From the NCBI GenBank assembly GCA_938040325.1, contig CALHXW010000244.1, positions 1 to 64,000 of the forward strand: a DNA stretch of 64,000 nt, read 5' to 3'. Shown piece by piece: positions 50,964-61,300 of this stretch. Position 1 is the first letter of the stretch, and every line of letters begins with the position of its first letter. The notes under the pieces were generated by a model. It was not told where the DNA came from and searched no databases. It saw only the letters and a list, made by a program, of their open reading frames with translations. Origin of the DNA: an uncultured bacterium (GTDB lineage Bacteria > Myxococcota_A > UBA9042 > PHBI01). The position numbers were made by a program, and so were the translations under genes.

Positions 50964-52919
50964 GTGACCCAGCAACTAAGCCTCTTTGACGGTTCGCCAC
51001 CGGTCGAGTCACACCACGCGGGTGGTCCGGCGATGCCCTCGGTCACCGATGAGACGGTGCGCGCTATCGACGCCGCTCGTGTCGTCCTGCGCGAGGTCTT
51101 TGGGCATGCGGATTTCCGACCAGGACAGGCGGAAGCTATCGGCGCGTTCAGCCGCGGGCGCGACACGATCGCGGTGCTGCCGACAGGCGCTGGCAAGTCG
51201 GTGTGCTTTCAGGTGCCAGCACTCATGCAGAGCCGTCGCGAGCTAGGCCCGACGCTGGTGGTGAGTCCGCTGATCGCACTCATGGACGACCAGGTGCGGG
51301 GCGCGCGGGAGCGCGGGATTCGCGCCGTCGCCATGCACTCCGGTCAGACCACTGAAGAGTGGCGAAACGCTCGCGCCGACGGGCGCCAGACCGACCTCAT
51401 CTACGCCAGCCCCGAGCGGCTCCAAAAGCCTGGTTTCCGCGACTGGCTCAAGCGCATCGGTGTCGCTGCTGCCGCCGTCGACGAGGCGCACTGCATCAGC
51501 GACTGGGGGCACGACTTCCGCCCGGACTACCGGTCGCTGTCGCTGCTCAAGTCAGAGCTCAACGTCCCGGTGATTGCGGTCACCGCGACGGCGACGGCAC
51601 GGGTGATCGAAGAGATTGGCGTCAATCTTGGGCTGTCGAACCCGCAGACCGTCATCGGTGACTTCACGCGTCCGAACCTCAGCTTCTCGGTGGAGCTCGT
51701 GCAAAAGGACAACGCGCGGCTGGCGCGTGTGGTCGAGCTAGTCGAACAGGCGGGGCTCGGCAAAGGCAGCACGGCGTCAGCTGGCCGGGCGATCATCTAC
51801 GCAGCTACCCGCAAGCGCGTGCAGGCCATTCACAAGGGCCTGCGTGCCGCGGGGATTGCTGCGGTCTACTACCACGCGGGCAGAACCGACGGCGCGCGCA
51901 TCAACGCCGCCGCAGCGTTCGCCAGCGGCAAAAAGCGCGTTCTTGTCGCGACCACGGCGTTCGGCATGGGCATTGACCACTCGGACGTCCGTCTCGTCGT
52001 CCACGCCAACGCCTCTGGCAGCCTCGCCGCCTACTACCAAGAAGCGGGCCGGGCCGGGCGCGACCGCAAGCCCGCGTCGTGTGTGCTGCTCTACTCAAGC
52101 GTCGACGCCGTGACCCACGCGCGCCTACGAGGCAAAGCCGCTGCTGCCAGCGCGGTGGCTGGTTGGACAGCCATGCAGGACTACGTGTTCGGTACTCGGT
52201 GCCGCCAACGCAACATCGTCGACTACTTCTGTGGGCGCGATGTCGATGCCTGTGGGGTCTGCGATGCCTGCATCCGACCCGATGACGTCCAAGCCGCTGT
52301 GGATCGTGCCCGTGAGGTGCACGCCGAGAAGAAGCGCGTCGTCAAAGCCAAGGCCGACGCGGCCGCTGCGGTGGTGCTCACGACCGAGCAGACCGACGCC
52401 ATCGTCGCTTTCGTCGACAACCTCAGACGCCCCCTCGGCCAGATGCTGGTCGCCAAAGGGCTCCGCGGCAGCAGCGCCAAGGACGTCAAGCGCAAAGGCC
52501 TGCTGAAGAACCCGCACTACGGCGCACTGCGAGGCATCCCGGAGCGCGCCGTGCTCAATGCCATCGAAGCGCTCCTGGCCGGAGGGCGCCTCGCCCGCAA
52601 AGGTCGCAAGTACCCGACCGTCTGGGTCGCCGACAAAGCCGTGCGCAAGCCCAAGCCGGCAGGCACGGCGAAGAAGCGCGAGCGTCCCAAAGGGCTGCAC
52701 GCAGCACTCGAGGCCTATCGCCGCAAAGAAGCACGCTCGCGGCGCTGGAAGCCCTATCAGGTCTTCGACAACAAGACGCTGCGGCTCATCGTCGGTGCGC
52801 GGCCCGAGACCGTCGGCGACCTCGTCGACATCCGAGGGTTGGGAGAGAAGCGAATCCGTGCATTCGGATCCGGTATCTTGCGGATCGTGGCCGAGCATCC
52901 ACCGCGGACGGCGTCGTAG
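50964..52919 (+). CDS. recQ: RecQ-family ATP-dependent DNA helicase
   Basis: VLPTGAGKSVCFQVPALM, VDEAHCISDWGHDFRPDY, ATTAFGMGIDHSDVRLV, AGRAGRDRKPA; HRDC-like C-terminus; GTG start. Confidence 0.94.
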   Translation: MTQQLSLFDGSPPVESHHAGGPAMPSVTDETVRAIDAARVVLREVFGHADFRPGQAEAIGAFSRGRDTIAVLPTGAGKSVCFQVPALMQSRRELGPTLVVSPLIALMDDQVRGARERGIRAVAMHSGQTTEEWRNARADGRQTDLIYASPERLQKPGFRDWLKRIGVAAAAVDEAHCISDWGHDFRPDYRSLSLLKSELNVPVIAVTATATARVIEEIGVNLGLSNPQTVIGDFTRPNLSFSVELVQKDNARLARVVELVEQAGLGKGSTASAGRAIIYAATRKRVQAIHKGLRAAGIAAVYYHAGRTDGARINAAAAFASGKKRVLVATTAFGMGIDHSDVRLVVHANASGSLAAYYQEAGRAGRDRKPASCVLLYSSVDAVTHARLRGKAAAASAVAGWTAMQDYVFGTRCRQRNIVDYFCGRDVDACGVCDACIRPDDVQAAVDRAREVHAEKKRVVKAKADAAAAVVLTTEQTDAIVAFVDNLRRPLGQMLVAKGLRGSSAKDVKRKGLLKNPHYGALRGIPERAVLNAIEALLAGGRLARKGRKYPTVWVADKAVRKPKPAGTAKKRERPKGLHAALEAYRRKEARSRRWKPYQVFDNKTLRLIVGARPETVGDLVDIRGLGEKRIRAFGSGILRIVAEHPPRTAS

Positions 52920-52920
52920 G

Positions 52921-54318
52921 TCAGTACACCTTGATCCAGGGTATTGGATCGATGGCCTCGCCGTTGTGGCGTAGCTCCATGTAGAGGCGCTGGCCGTGGA
53001 AGCTGCCCGTGCCGCCCATCGTGGCGATGACCTCGGTGGCTGTGACCTTGTCGCCGACCTTGACGCTGACCTTGTCGAGGTGGGCGTAGAGCGTGTGGTA
53101 GCCGCGGGTGTGGTCGATGATGACGATGCGCCCGAGGCCTTCGAACCAGCCGACATACGACACGTAGCCGCGGTAGATGACGCGGACCTCGTTGCGCTTC
53201 TCCCAGCGCTGGGGGACGACGTGGATGCCGCGCCAGTTGGTCTCGACCTGAAATGCTGGGTGGAGACGCTTTCCGAAGCGGCCTTCGACCTTGCTGCCGC
53301 GCATCGGCGCCGCGTGGTTGTCTTTGCCCTTCTCGAAGTGAAACTGCTCGGTCGCCACGACGGGCATGGTCGCGATCGTCGAGCGAATGAGGCCGTCGAG
53401 GCCCTCCATCTCGCGGGCATACTCGGCGTAGTACTCGCCACGGCCGCGGACGGCGCTGCGGATCTCCTGTTGCTCCTGCTTATCCCAGACGAGGGTCTGT
53501 CGCAGATAGGCGATCTCTTCTTTGGTGTAGGCGAGGTTGTCGCGTCGCCGGGCGAGATCGGCCTTGTCGATCTTCCAGTCAGCGAGCTGCTTCTTGTAGG
53601 CGATCACGCGCGCCTGGTCCGCTTCGTAGATGCGGTCACGGGCGGCGACCAGGTCGCGGTAGGCGGTGTAGGACGGCGCCTTAAACAAGAGCTGCGAGCT
53701 ACTCTTGCGCTTGAGCTGCAGCATCGTGGACAAGCGTCGTTTGATGACGACGCGCTCGTCATCGCGGAGCTTCGTCAGGCGCTTGAAGCGGCGCGTCGCC
53801 CGTTCCAGGTCACGGGTAAGGACCCGCTCCATGATCTCGAACTTGGCGAGCTTGTCCGTGTTTTCGTGGATGTTCTTGTCGACGGTCACGCGGGCTTGCA
53901 GGATCGACTCTTCCGGGCGCAGCAAACGCCGGATGTCCTGGGAAGGGTTGCGGTCGGCGAGTTTCTTGGGCTTCGGCACAACGAGCGTGTTCAGGTTGAT
54001 GTCGAGGCCTTCCATATCGACGAAGGTCTCGCTCTGAAGAATGCCGCCGTGGCGCGACGCCGCTTCGGCATGGTCGATGGCCTTACCCTGATGGCCGACA
54101 CCGCCGTGAACGACCGTCCCGTCGTGAACGACCGTCCCGCCGTGAACGACCGTCCCGCCGTGGATGATGGTGCCACCGGGCTGAATGGTGCCACCGTGAT
54201 GCACTGTCCCGCCGTGGATGATCGTCCCGCCCGGGGTCGACGGCTGATAGGTCGGTGTCTGAGCCAGCACGAACGCAGGCGTCAGCAGCACGGCCAAGAC
54301 CGAGAGCAGCCGACTCAC
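52921..54318 (-). CDS. EnvC-like degenerate LytM (M23) protein with N-terminal hexapeptide His repeat
   Basis: VSRLLSVLAVLLTPAFVLAQ signal peptide; coiled coil; C-term RVIYRGYVSYVGWFEGLGRIVIIDHTRGYHTLYAHLDKVSVKVGDKV...LYMELRHNGEAIDPIPWI. GTG start overlaps the ftsX stop. Confidence 0.88.
   Translation of the reverse strand: MSRLLSVLAVLLTPAFVLAQTPTYQPSTPGGTIIHGGTVHHGGTIQPGGTIIHGGTVVHGGTVVHDGTVVHGGVGHQGKAIDHAEAASRHGGILQSETFVDMEGLDINLNTLVVPKPKKLADRNPSQDIRRLLRPEESILQARVTVDKNIHENTDKLAKFEIMERVLTRDLERATRRFKRLTKLRDDERVVIKRRLSTMLQLKRKSSSQLLFKAPSYTAYRDLVAARDRIYEADQARVIAYKKQLADWKIDKADLARRRDNLAYTKEEIAYLRQTLVWDKQEQQEIRSAVRGRGEYYAEYAREMEGLDGLIRSTIATMPVVATEQFHFEKGKDNHAAPMRGSKVEGRFGKRLHPAFQVETNWRGIHVVPQRWEKRNEVRVIYRGYVSYVGWFEGLGRIVIIDHTRGYHTLYAHLDKVSVKVGDKVTATEVIATMGGTGSFHGQRLYMELRHNGEAIDPIPWIKVY
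54106..54234. repeat. 18-bp in-frame tandem repeat encoding GGT(I/V)(I/V)H units
   Basis: GGTIIH GGTVHH GGTIQP GGTIIH GGTVVH GGTVVH DGTVVH GG. Confidence 0.93.
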
Positions 54319-55211
54319 CGGCCAGACCGGAAGATGCTGAAGACCGTGCCGGCGATGCCGATGACGACGCCTCCGACCACGCAATATGCCATGAGCGCGC
54401 CGCCCATCAGGTCGAGGTTGATCTCGAAGTTGGGTGCTGTCTTGTGCAGGGCACTCAGGCGTCCGTCGATGACGATCACCACGGCGATGGCGATCGCAGC
54501 GCCGGCCGCGCCGACCAGCACGCCTGACAGGACAAAGGGCGCGTCGAGATAGCGTTTGGTCGCACCGAGCGAGTGGAGAACGCTGAGCTCCTCCCGGCGA
54601 TCTAGCAGCGAGACGCGGATGAGCGTTGCGATAAAGAAGATAGCCACCAGCAGCGAGATGAACGTTAGCGCCCAGCCCGTCACCACAACGATGTCGCCGA
54701 TGGCGAAGATGATGCCGACGTGCTCGGCTTCGAATCCAACCTCTTCGACACCGTCCGTCTTGCCGAGGCCAGCGACGAACGCGCTCATGTCCTCAAAGCG
54801 TGACTCGGTCAGATCGCCCGGCTCGAACTTCACCTCAATGGCCTGGTTCGATGGAATGGCTTCGTCGTCCACGCCATCGAGTAGGTCGGCGCTCAACAAC
54901 GCCACGATGCGCTCTTTTTCCTGCTCGGCGGTCCGGTAGGTGACCTCTTCGACCAGCTCGTTGTCGGCGATGCGCGTGAGCAGCGCCTCGATGTCCTCTT
55001 TGGCGAGCGCGTCGTCGACGTACACGGTCACCGCCAGCTCGCGGCCGATGTTCTGGAGCACGCTGTCGGTGTTGTTGAGCACAAACCAAAAGAGGCTGCT
55101 GATCACCAAGAAGTTGGCGACAGCGAGCGTTCCGACCAGCGACGTGATCGGCGCCTTGAGCAGGTAGCGGATCGCGTCCCGCACGATAATGACGGGGTTG
55201 AGGCCTAACAC
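54315..55211 (-). CDS. ftsX: Cell division protein FtsX
   Basis: RDAIRYLLKAPITSLVGTLAVANFLVISS...ELAVTVYVDDALAKEDIEAL...SVLHSLGATKRYLDAPFVLSG. Confidence 0.93.
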   Translation of the reverse strand: MLGLNPVIIVRDAIRYLLKAPITSLVGTLAVANFLVISSLFWFVLNNTDSVLQNIGRELAVTVYVDDALAKEDIEALLTRIADNELVEEVTYRTAEQEKERIVALLSADLLDGVDDEAIPSNQAIEVKFEPGDLTESRFEDMSAFVAGLGKTDGVEEVGFEAEHVGIIFAIGDIVVVTGWALTFISLLVAIFFIATLIRVSLLDRREELSVLHSLGATKRYLDAPFVLSGVLVGAAGAAIAIAVVIVIDGRLSALHKTAPNFEINLDLMGGALMAYCVVGGVVIGIAGTVFSIFRSGR

Positions 55212-55275
55212 GAGCAGACCTCCGACGCGTGCAGGTCGATGCCGTTTGCAGGCAGAGCCACTTGGAGTCGGCGCG

Positions 55276-55986
55276 TCACTCGAGCTCGCCCTCGGTCAGG
55301 GGGCCGTCGCCCAAGATCGGGTCGCCGCCAGCATCCTCGATGATGAAGCCCTTGTTGAGCAGCACGACGCGCTCTGGGAAGGCCTCCAGCAGCGATCGGT
55401 CGTGGGTGGCGACGACCACGGTCGTGCCGCGGCTCTGGATGTCTTTGAGCATCTGAATGATCTCGTGGCCGAGCTCGGGGTCGAGGTTGCCGGTTGGCTC
55501 GTCGGCGACAATGATCGCAGGCTCGTTGACCAGCGCGCGGGCGAGGGCGACACGCTGCTGCTCGCCGCCGGTGAGCCACATGGGCTTGGAGTCCGCGTGG
55601 CGCGTCATGCCGACGAGCTCCAGGACCTGCTCGACGCGTGCTTTTGCCGCGGCACCGGTGGCGCCAGACACCTCGAGCGCCATAGCGACGTTCTCTGCGG
55701 CCGTTCGATCGGGCAGCAGCCGGAAGTCTTGCCACAGCCGGCCGATGTTGCGGCGGAAGTAGGGCAGCTGGCTCGGTTTGATGACGCCCAAGTTGCGGCC
55801 GGCCACGATGATTTGTCCATCGAAGTCGGTGTCTTGCGCGGTCATAAGATTGAGCAACGTCGACTTGCCGGCGCCCGACCGCCCCGACACGAAGACGAAC
55901 TCGCCCTCGTGCAGGCGGACCGTAACATCCCGCAATGCTTCGATTCCGCTGCGATAGCGCTTGGTCACGTGATAGAATTGAATCAC
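55276..55986 (-). CDS. ftsE: Cell division ATP-binding protein FtsE
   Basis: [89 protein letters not shown] start. Confidence 0.94.
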   Translation of the reverse strand: MIQFYHVTKRYRSGIEALRDVTVRLHEGEFVFVSGRSGAGKSTLLNLMTAQDTDFDGQIIVAGRNLGVIKPSQLPYFRRNIGRLWQDFRLLPDRTAAENVAMALEVSGATGAAAKARVEQVLELVGMTRHADSKPMWLTGGEQQRVALARALVNEPAIIVADEPTGNLDPELGHEIIQMLKDIQSRGTTVVVATHDRSLLEAFPERVVLLNKGFIIEDAGGDPILGDGPLTEGELE

Positions 55987-56175
55987 AGCCCGTGGGTACC
56001 ACGCGTACTGGGGCGCGTCGAAATTTGAGAGAAACTCGCGCAATCCCCCCGGCGAGGGTTCGATTTTCCGGATTGGCCGAGTATGTTTTGACTCATTGGC
56101 ACCTCATTACCGATGGTGAGGGTCGCGCTGGCGGCGGGCCCATTCACTGCCAGACAACCTTAGTCCGAGGTACGC

Positions 56176-58290
56176 ATGACAACGGCCAGGTCTTTCCTCT
56201 CTTTGCTCCCGGTTGCGCTTTTGTTGGCGCTTGGTGCTTGCGGCCCCGATGACAGCGGCAGCGACACCTCCGAAGGCGACACGTCCGATCAGGACATCAC
56301 GCCTTTGCCTGACGGTCAGAGCTGCGAGCCAGGTGCCTTGGTGGAGTGCGTCGAGGATGGGGCGCCGCCCGCGGTGTACTGCACGGACAGCGGCGACGGC
56401 ACCTACGTCGAGAACTGCCCGGGCTACTGCTACCAAGGCAAGTGTCGAGAGCTGGTCGACGGTCAGATCTGCTTCCCGGGATCGGTTCAGGGCTGTGTGG
56501 CCGAGGGCGGAAAGCTTGCGGTCGTCTGCAACGACAGCGGCACCGGCTACAAGGAAGCGCCGTGCGTCGGTGGCGACGGACTTGAGAGCCAGTGCCGGGG
56601 CGGCAGCTGCACCGAGTGCTTCCCAGGCTCACGCAAGTGCGAGAGCGAGCAGCTCGTCGTGACGTGCGTCGAGGATGGCTCCGAGTGGGAGCCGTACCAG
56701 CAGTGCAACGGTTCATCGCAGGTGTGCACGGGCCAGTTCTGCGAGGAGCTGTGCGAGCGCAACGTCAAGTTCAACAGCTACATCGGCTGCGACTATTGGG
56801 GCATCGACCTCGACAACGCCTTCGTCCCCGGTGGCGGTCGCGGCTACTACGACGCTCAGGGCGCCCAGTACGCGATCGTCGTCGCGAACCCGCCCGACGC
56901 CCCGCTGCCGGCGGTCGTCGAGGTCTGGCAGAAAGAAGGCGGCTTGGTCGAGCCGGTGCCCTACGACAGCAATGGCGATGCGCTGCCTCAAGAGCCGCTG
57001 CCCCCCGGTGAGCTTCGGGTCTACAAGCTGCCGCGTCGGGACGTGAACGGCACGGTCCAGGCCCCGCGTGCCTACCAGGTGAAGTCGAGCGTTCCGATCA
57101 TCGCCTACCAGTTCAACCCGCTGGAGAACGAAAACGTCTTCAGCAACGACGCGAGCTTGCTGCTGCCGTCCACGCTGATTGGCCGCGACTACGTGGTCAT
57201 GACGCGCGAGCAGACGTTCGACACGCTGCGTGGCTACCTCACCGTCGCGGCCGTCATGCCTGGCACGACGACCGTCAGCGTCGAGGTGACCGCTCCGACC
57301 GAGGCCGGAATCATCTATCCCGGCACCCCCGACGAGACTGTGATTCCCCACATGGAGCCAGGCGACACGCGGATCTTTGAGCTGGAGCAGTTCGACGTGC
57401 TCAACATCGAGACCGACCGCCCCGGCGCCGACCTGACGGGCAGTCGGGTCAAGTCAAACCAGCGGGTGGCCGTCTTCGGCGGCTCGGAGGCTGCCAACGC
57501 GCCGAACACAGCGCGCTGCGTCAACATCAACGACATCACGGGCGAGGGCGTCTGCGAGTGGGACATGGAGACCACCTGCCGATCCCTGTCGGACTGCGTC
57601 TCCGCGGGCTTCAACACGTGCTGCGCCGATCACCTTGAGCAGCAGCTCTTCCCGGTGTCCACGTGGGGCTCGTCCTACGTGGCGTCCAAGAGCTGGGACC
57701 GCGGTCTTGAGCGCGACATCTGGCGGATCATCGCCGCCGAGGACAACACCAAGATCCTGCTTGTGCCGCCACAGGCGGGTGTCCAGGTGCCGATCCTCAA
57801 CCGTGGGGAGTGGTACGAGTTTGAGAGCTCGGCCCACTTCGAGATCCACGCCACCGACGACAAGCCAATCCTGGTTGGGCAGTTCATCGCGGCCCAGGAC
57901 GCACCATCGCCCAACGTCGGCGGCTTCGGCAGCGAGGGGGACGCTGGCACCGGTGACCCGGCCTTTATGCTGGCGATCCCTGTCGAGCAGTACCGCAACG
58001 ACTTCGTGGTCTTGGTGCCTGCCGAGTACGAGCAGAGCTACGTCAACGTCACCGCACCCACCGGCGCCGCCGTCATGGTCGATGGCGAGGAGATTCTGCC
58101 GGCCTACTTCGAGATCATCGGCAGCGGTGAGTTCAGCGTCTACCGGCAGCCCCTGACGCCCGGCACGCACACCATCACGTCGACCGAGCCTGCGGGTGTC
58201 CTCGTCTACGGCTACGATCAATACGTGAGTTATGCCTATACTGGAGGCATGAACCTCACGGAGATCCGAAAAGAAACTCCGTTTGAGTAG
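56176..58290 (+). CDS. IgGFc-binding-like lipoprotein
   Basis: Lipobox LALGAC; Cys-rich N-part; VAVFGGSEAANAPN...CCADHLEQQLFPVSTWGSSYVASKSWDRGLERDIWRIIAAEDNT. Confidence 0.85.
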   Translation: MTTARSFLSLLPVALLLALGACGPDDSGSDTSEGDTSDQDITPLPDGQSCEPGALVECVEDGAPPAVYCTDSGDGTYVENCPGYCYQGKCRELVDGQICFPGSVQGCVAEGGKLAVVCNDSGTGYKEAPCVGGDGLESQCRGGSCTECFPGSRKCESEQLVVTCVEDGSEWEPYQQCNGSSQVCTGQFCEELCERNVKFNSYIGCDYWGIDLDNAFVPGGGRGYYDAQGAQYAIVVANPPDAPLPAVVEVWQKEGGLVEPVPYDSNGDALPQEPLPPGELRVYKLPRRDVNGTVQAPRAYQVKSSVPIIAYQFNPLENENVFSNDASLLLPSTLIGRDYVVMTREQTFDTLRGYLTVAAVMPGTTTVSVEVTAPTEAGIIYPGTPDETVIPHMEPGDTRIFELEQFDVLNIETDRPGADLTGSRVKSNQRVAVFGGSEAANAPNTARCVNINDITGEGVCEWDMETTCRSLSDCVSAGFNTCCADHLEQQLFPVSTWGSSYVASKSWDRGLERDIWRIIAAEDNTKILLVPPQAGVQVPILNRGEWYEFESSAHFEIHATDDKPILVGQFIAAQDAPSPNVGGFGSEGDAGTGDPAFMLAIPVEQYRNDFVVLVPAEYEQSYVNVTAPTGAAVMVDGEEILPAYFEIIGSGEFSVYRQPLTPGTHTITSTEPAGVLVYGYDQYVSYAYTGGMNLTEIRKETPFE

Positions 58291-58351
58291 CGCGCCTACG
58301 TCCTACCCGACCCCAGAGTCGACCTCGGTCGACGCCCTTTGGAGGCCCCCC

Positions 58352-61300
58352 ATGCTGCGACGCCGTCTCGCTGTAGTGGCTCTAAGCCTGCTTGTGACCG
58401 CTCTCCCCATGGCACTCACTGGGTGTGGCGACGACGCTGGAGTCACAGGCGAGAGCGACGCGACCAACCCGGGGGTAGACACCACGACAGCCGACACGTC
58501 GGTGACAGACACCGCGGACGACACGACCCCGCCGGAGGTCGACACGTTCGAGCTGCCGCCGGAGTCCGACATTCTCTCGCTGGTTCGGGTCGAGCCCGGT
58601 CGCGGTCTCGCCAGTGGCCTCGAGCAGGTCGAGCTCATTGGCACCGGCTTTGTGCCCGGGATGCTCGTCTTCTTCGGTGAGAGCCTTGCCCAGGACATCT
58701 TCGTGCTCGACAACCGCCGCATCGTCGTGTTGACGCCGCCGCGCAGTCCGGGGCTTGTGGACGTGCTTGTGGCCGACCCAGAGACCGGCGCGAGCGCACT
58801 GCTCGAGGCCGGCTACCTCTACTTCAACCCGGTCGTCATCACCGAGATCGATCCACCCGATGGCCACGTGCTCGGCGGCGACGCGGTCACGATCCGTGGC
58901 ACCGGCTTTGTCGAAGGCTCCACCGTCATCTTTGGCGGTCGGTCGGCGATCTCGGTCGAGGTCATCGACGACACGACGATTCAGGCCATCACGCCGGCCG
59001 GCTCCGATGTCGGAGCCGTCAACGTTCACGTCTCCACCAGCCAGGGCATCGCATCACTCGACAACGGCTTTCTGTACGTCGACGCGCCTCGCGTCACGTC
59101 GATCGATCCTGCTGTGGGCCCGGTCGCCGGCGGCAACATGCTTGAGATCACCGGCGTCGGCTTCGATGAGGAGATGACCGTGGTCGTTGGCGGCAAGCCG
59201 CTCGAAGGCCTCACGCTGGTCGATCCTGGACGGGTGACCGGCACGGTACCAGCGGCCGACAGCGCCGAGACAGTGGCCGTTCGCGTCTCCACCAGCTACG
59301 GGACGACCACGGTTGCAGGCGGCTACACGTACCTCGACGACCTGACTCCAGGAAGCGTGGTCGAGATCCTCGCTGTCTCGCCGAACGCGGGTCCGGCCGC
59401 CGGTGGCAACCAGGTACGCATTGTTGCCAAGGGCCTGACGAACACGTTCGACACCAGCGTTTCCTTCGGTGGCGTCGCAGCCGACGTCCTCACCGTCAGC
59501 CCGATGGGCCACGTGGCGGTCGTGGAAGCACCGGCATCGGCTCAAGGCAGCGTCGACATCACGCTGTCGAACGGCAACGGCTCTGACACCGCCACAGCGG
59601 CCTACACCTTCGAAGACTTCGTCCGCGTCTACTCGGTCAGCCCTAACTTTGGGCCTGCCGCTGGCGGGACGGCGATCACCGTCACCGGCGAAGGCTTTGA
59701 TGCCGGCGCGTCCTTGCGCGTCGGGGCGCTCCCGGCCTCGAGCGTCGAGGTCGTTGACGACACAACCATCACGGCCGTGACGCCGCCTGGCAGCCCTGGC
59801 CTCGCCAACATCACCGTGCTCCAGGGCGGCATCAGCGACACCCTCTACGGTGGCTTTCAGTACCAGTCCGAGATGGACCTCTGGGTCGTCGACCCGGCGC
59901 TCGGCTCGCAGGCGGGCGGCACGCTCATCGCTGTCATCGGCTCCGGCTTCCCGCAGGACGCGCGCATCCAGGTGGGAGGCCGCAACGCCACCCACGTCAA
60001 CGTCGTCTCACCGACGCTGATCGAAGCGAAGACCCCGCCCGGCGTCCTCGGCACGTTCGAGGTCACGGTGCTCAGCGACAGTCGCGGCAACGTCGAGCTA
60101 TCCGACGCCTTCACGTACTACAACCCCGAGAGCAGCTACGGCGGAACCTGGGGCCAAGAGGTCAGCGGTGACGTGAACGTGACGGTTCTCGACGGCAGCA
60201 ACGGTCAGCCGCTCGCGGACGCGTTCGTGATGCTGTGGACCGATCCCAACACGCCGTATCAGGGGTTCACCAACCTCAGCGGTCAGATCACGTTCAGCGG
60301 CGACGAGCTCGAGGGTGAGCAGATGGTCACCGCCAACAAGGAAGGCTACTCGGCCGGTTCTGTCGTCGAGTACAACGCGACCAACGTCACGATCTACCTC
60401 ACGCCGACCAGCCCGCCGTCGCCTGGCCAGCCACCGTCGGTCGAGCCACCCTTCTACCAAGGCACGGTGCGCAACCTCGGAAAGTCGGTGCCGATCCCGT
60501 GGGGTACCTGCGCATCGAACCCTGATGCTCCGGGCACCCTCTGTGACCCGTGCGTCAGCGACGTTCAGTGCGGTGCTTCGCCGATGCGCTGCTCCGAGAT
60601 CCCCAACCAAGGGGACTTCTGCACTCAGCGTTGCGTCAACAACACCGAGTGCCCCGATGGCTTCATGTGCCATCCGCTCAACGGCCTCGACGAGCACCAG
60701 TGCGTGCCATCCGCCGGCGAGATCACCGCCTTCTGCGACTTCTCGAACGGCAGCATCTTTGGCCAAGACTTGCTGCCGGATCCAGGCATCGAGGTGAACC
60801 CTGACTTCTCGTTCGAGCTGCCGATCCCGCTCGGCGAGTTCGCCGTCTACTGCTGGGGCGGCATCATCAACCGCATCACCGGGCAGTTCCAGCCCTACGC
60901 GCTCGGCGTCGACCGCCACGTGTTCGCCAACCCTGGCGACATCATCACCGGCGAGATTCCCCTCGCGCACGCGCTGACCCGGACCTACACGGTGCAGCTC
61001 GACGACGTCCCACGCGGGCCCGTCGGTCCCGACATCAACGTGCTCTTCCGCTGGATCGACCTCGGAAGCGACGGCGTGATCGAGTTCTTGGGCCAGGTCG
61101 ACTCGTTCGGTAGTCAGCCCTTCACGCTCGAGAACTTCCTGCCAAGCCTCAACGGCGATCTCTACGACGCGTCGTTTACGTTCATGGCCGGCTCGTTTGC
61201 CCTCACCGCAGACTTCCTGCCCTACACGATGACGCTGCACCAAGACCTGCGCGACCTCAACAACGACACGATGTTCTATCTGGAAGAGGGCGACTGGTAC

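Noticed and set aside
52125-53441. 438-aa minus-strand ORF
   Set aside because: Overlaps recQ antisense and the envC-like gene out of frame; both of those have strong domain evidence.
54106-54234. Possible CRISPR-like short repeats
   Set aside because: 18-bp contiguous in-frame coding repeat with no spacers.
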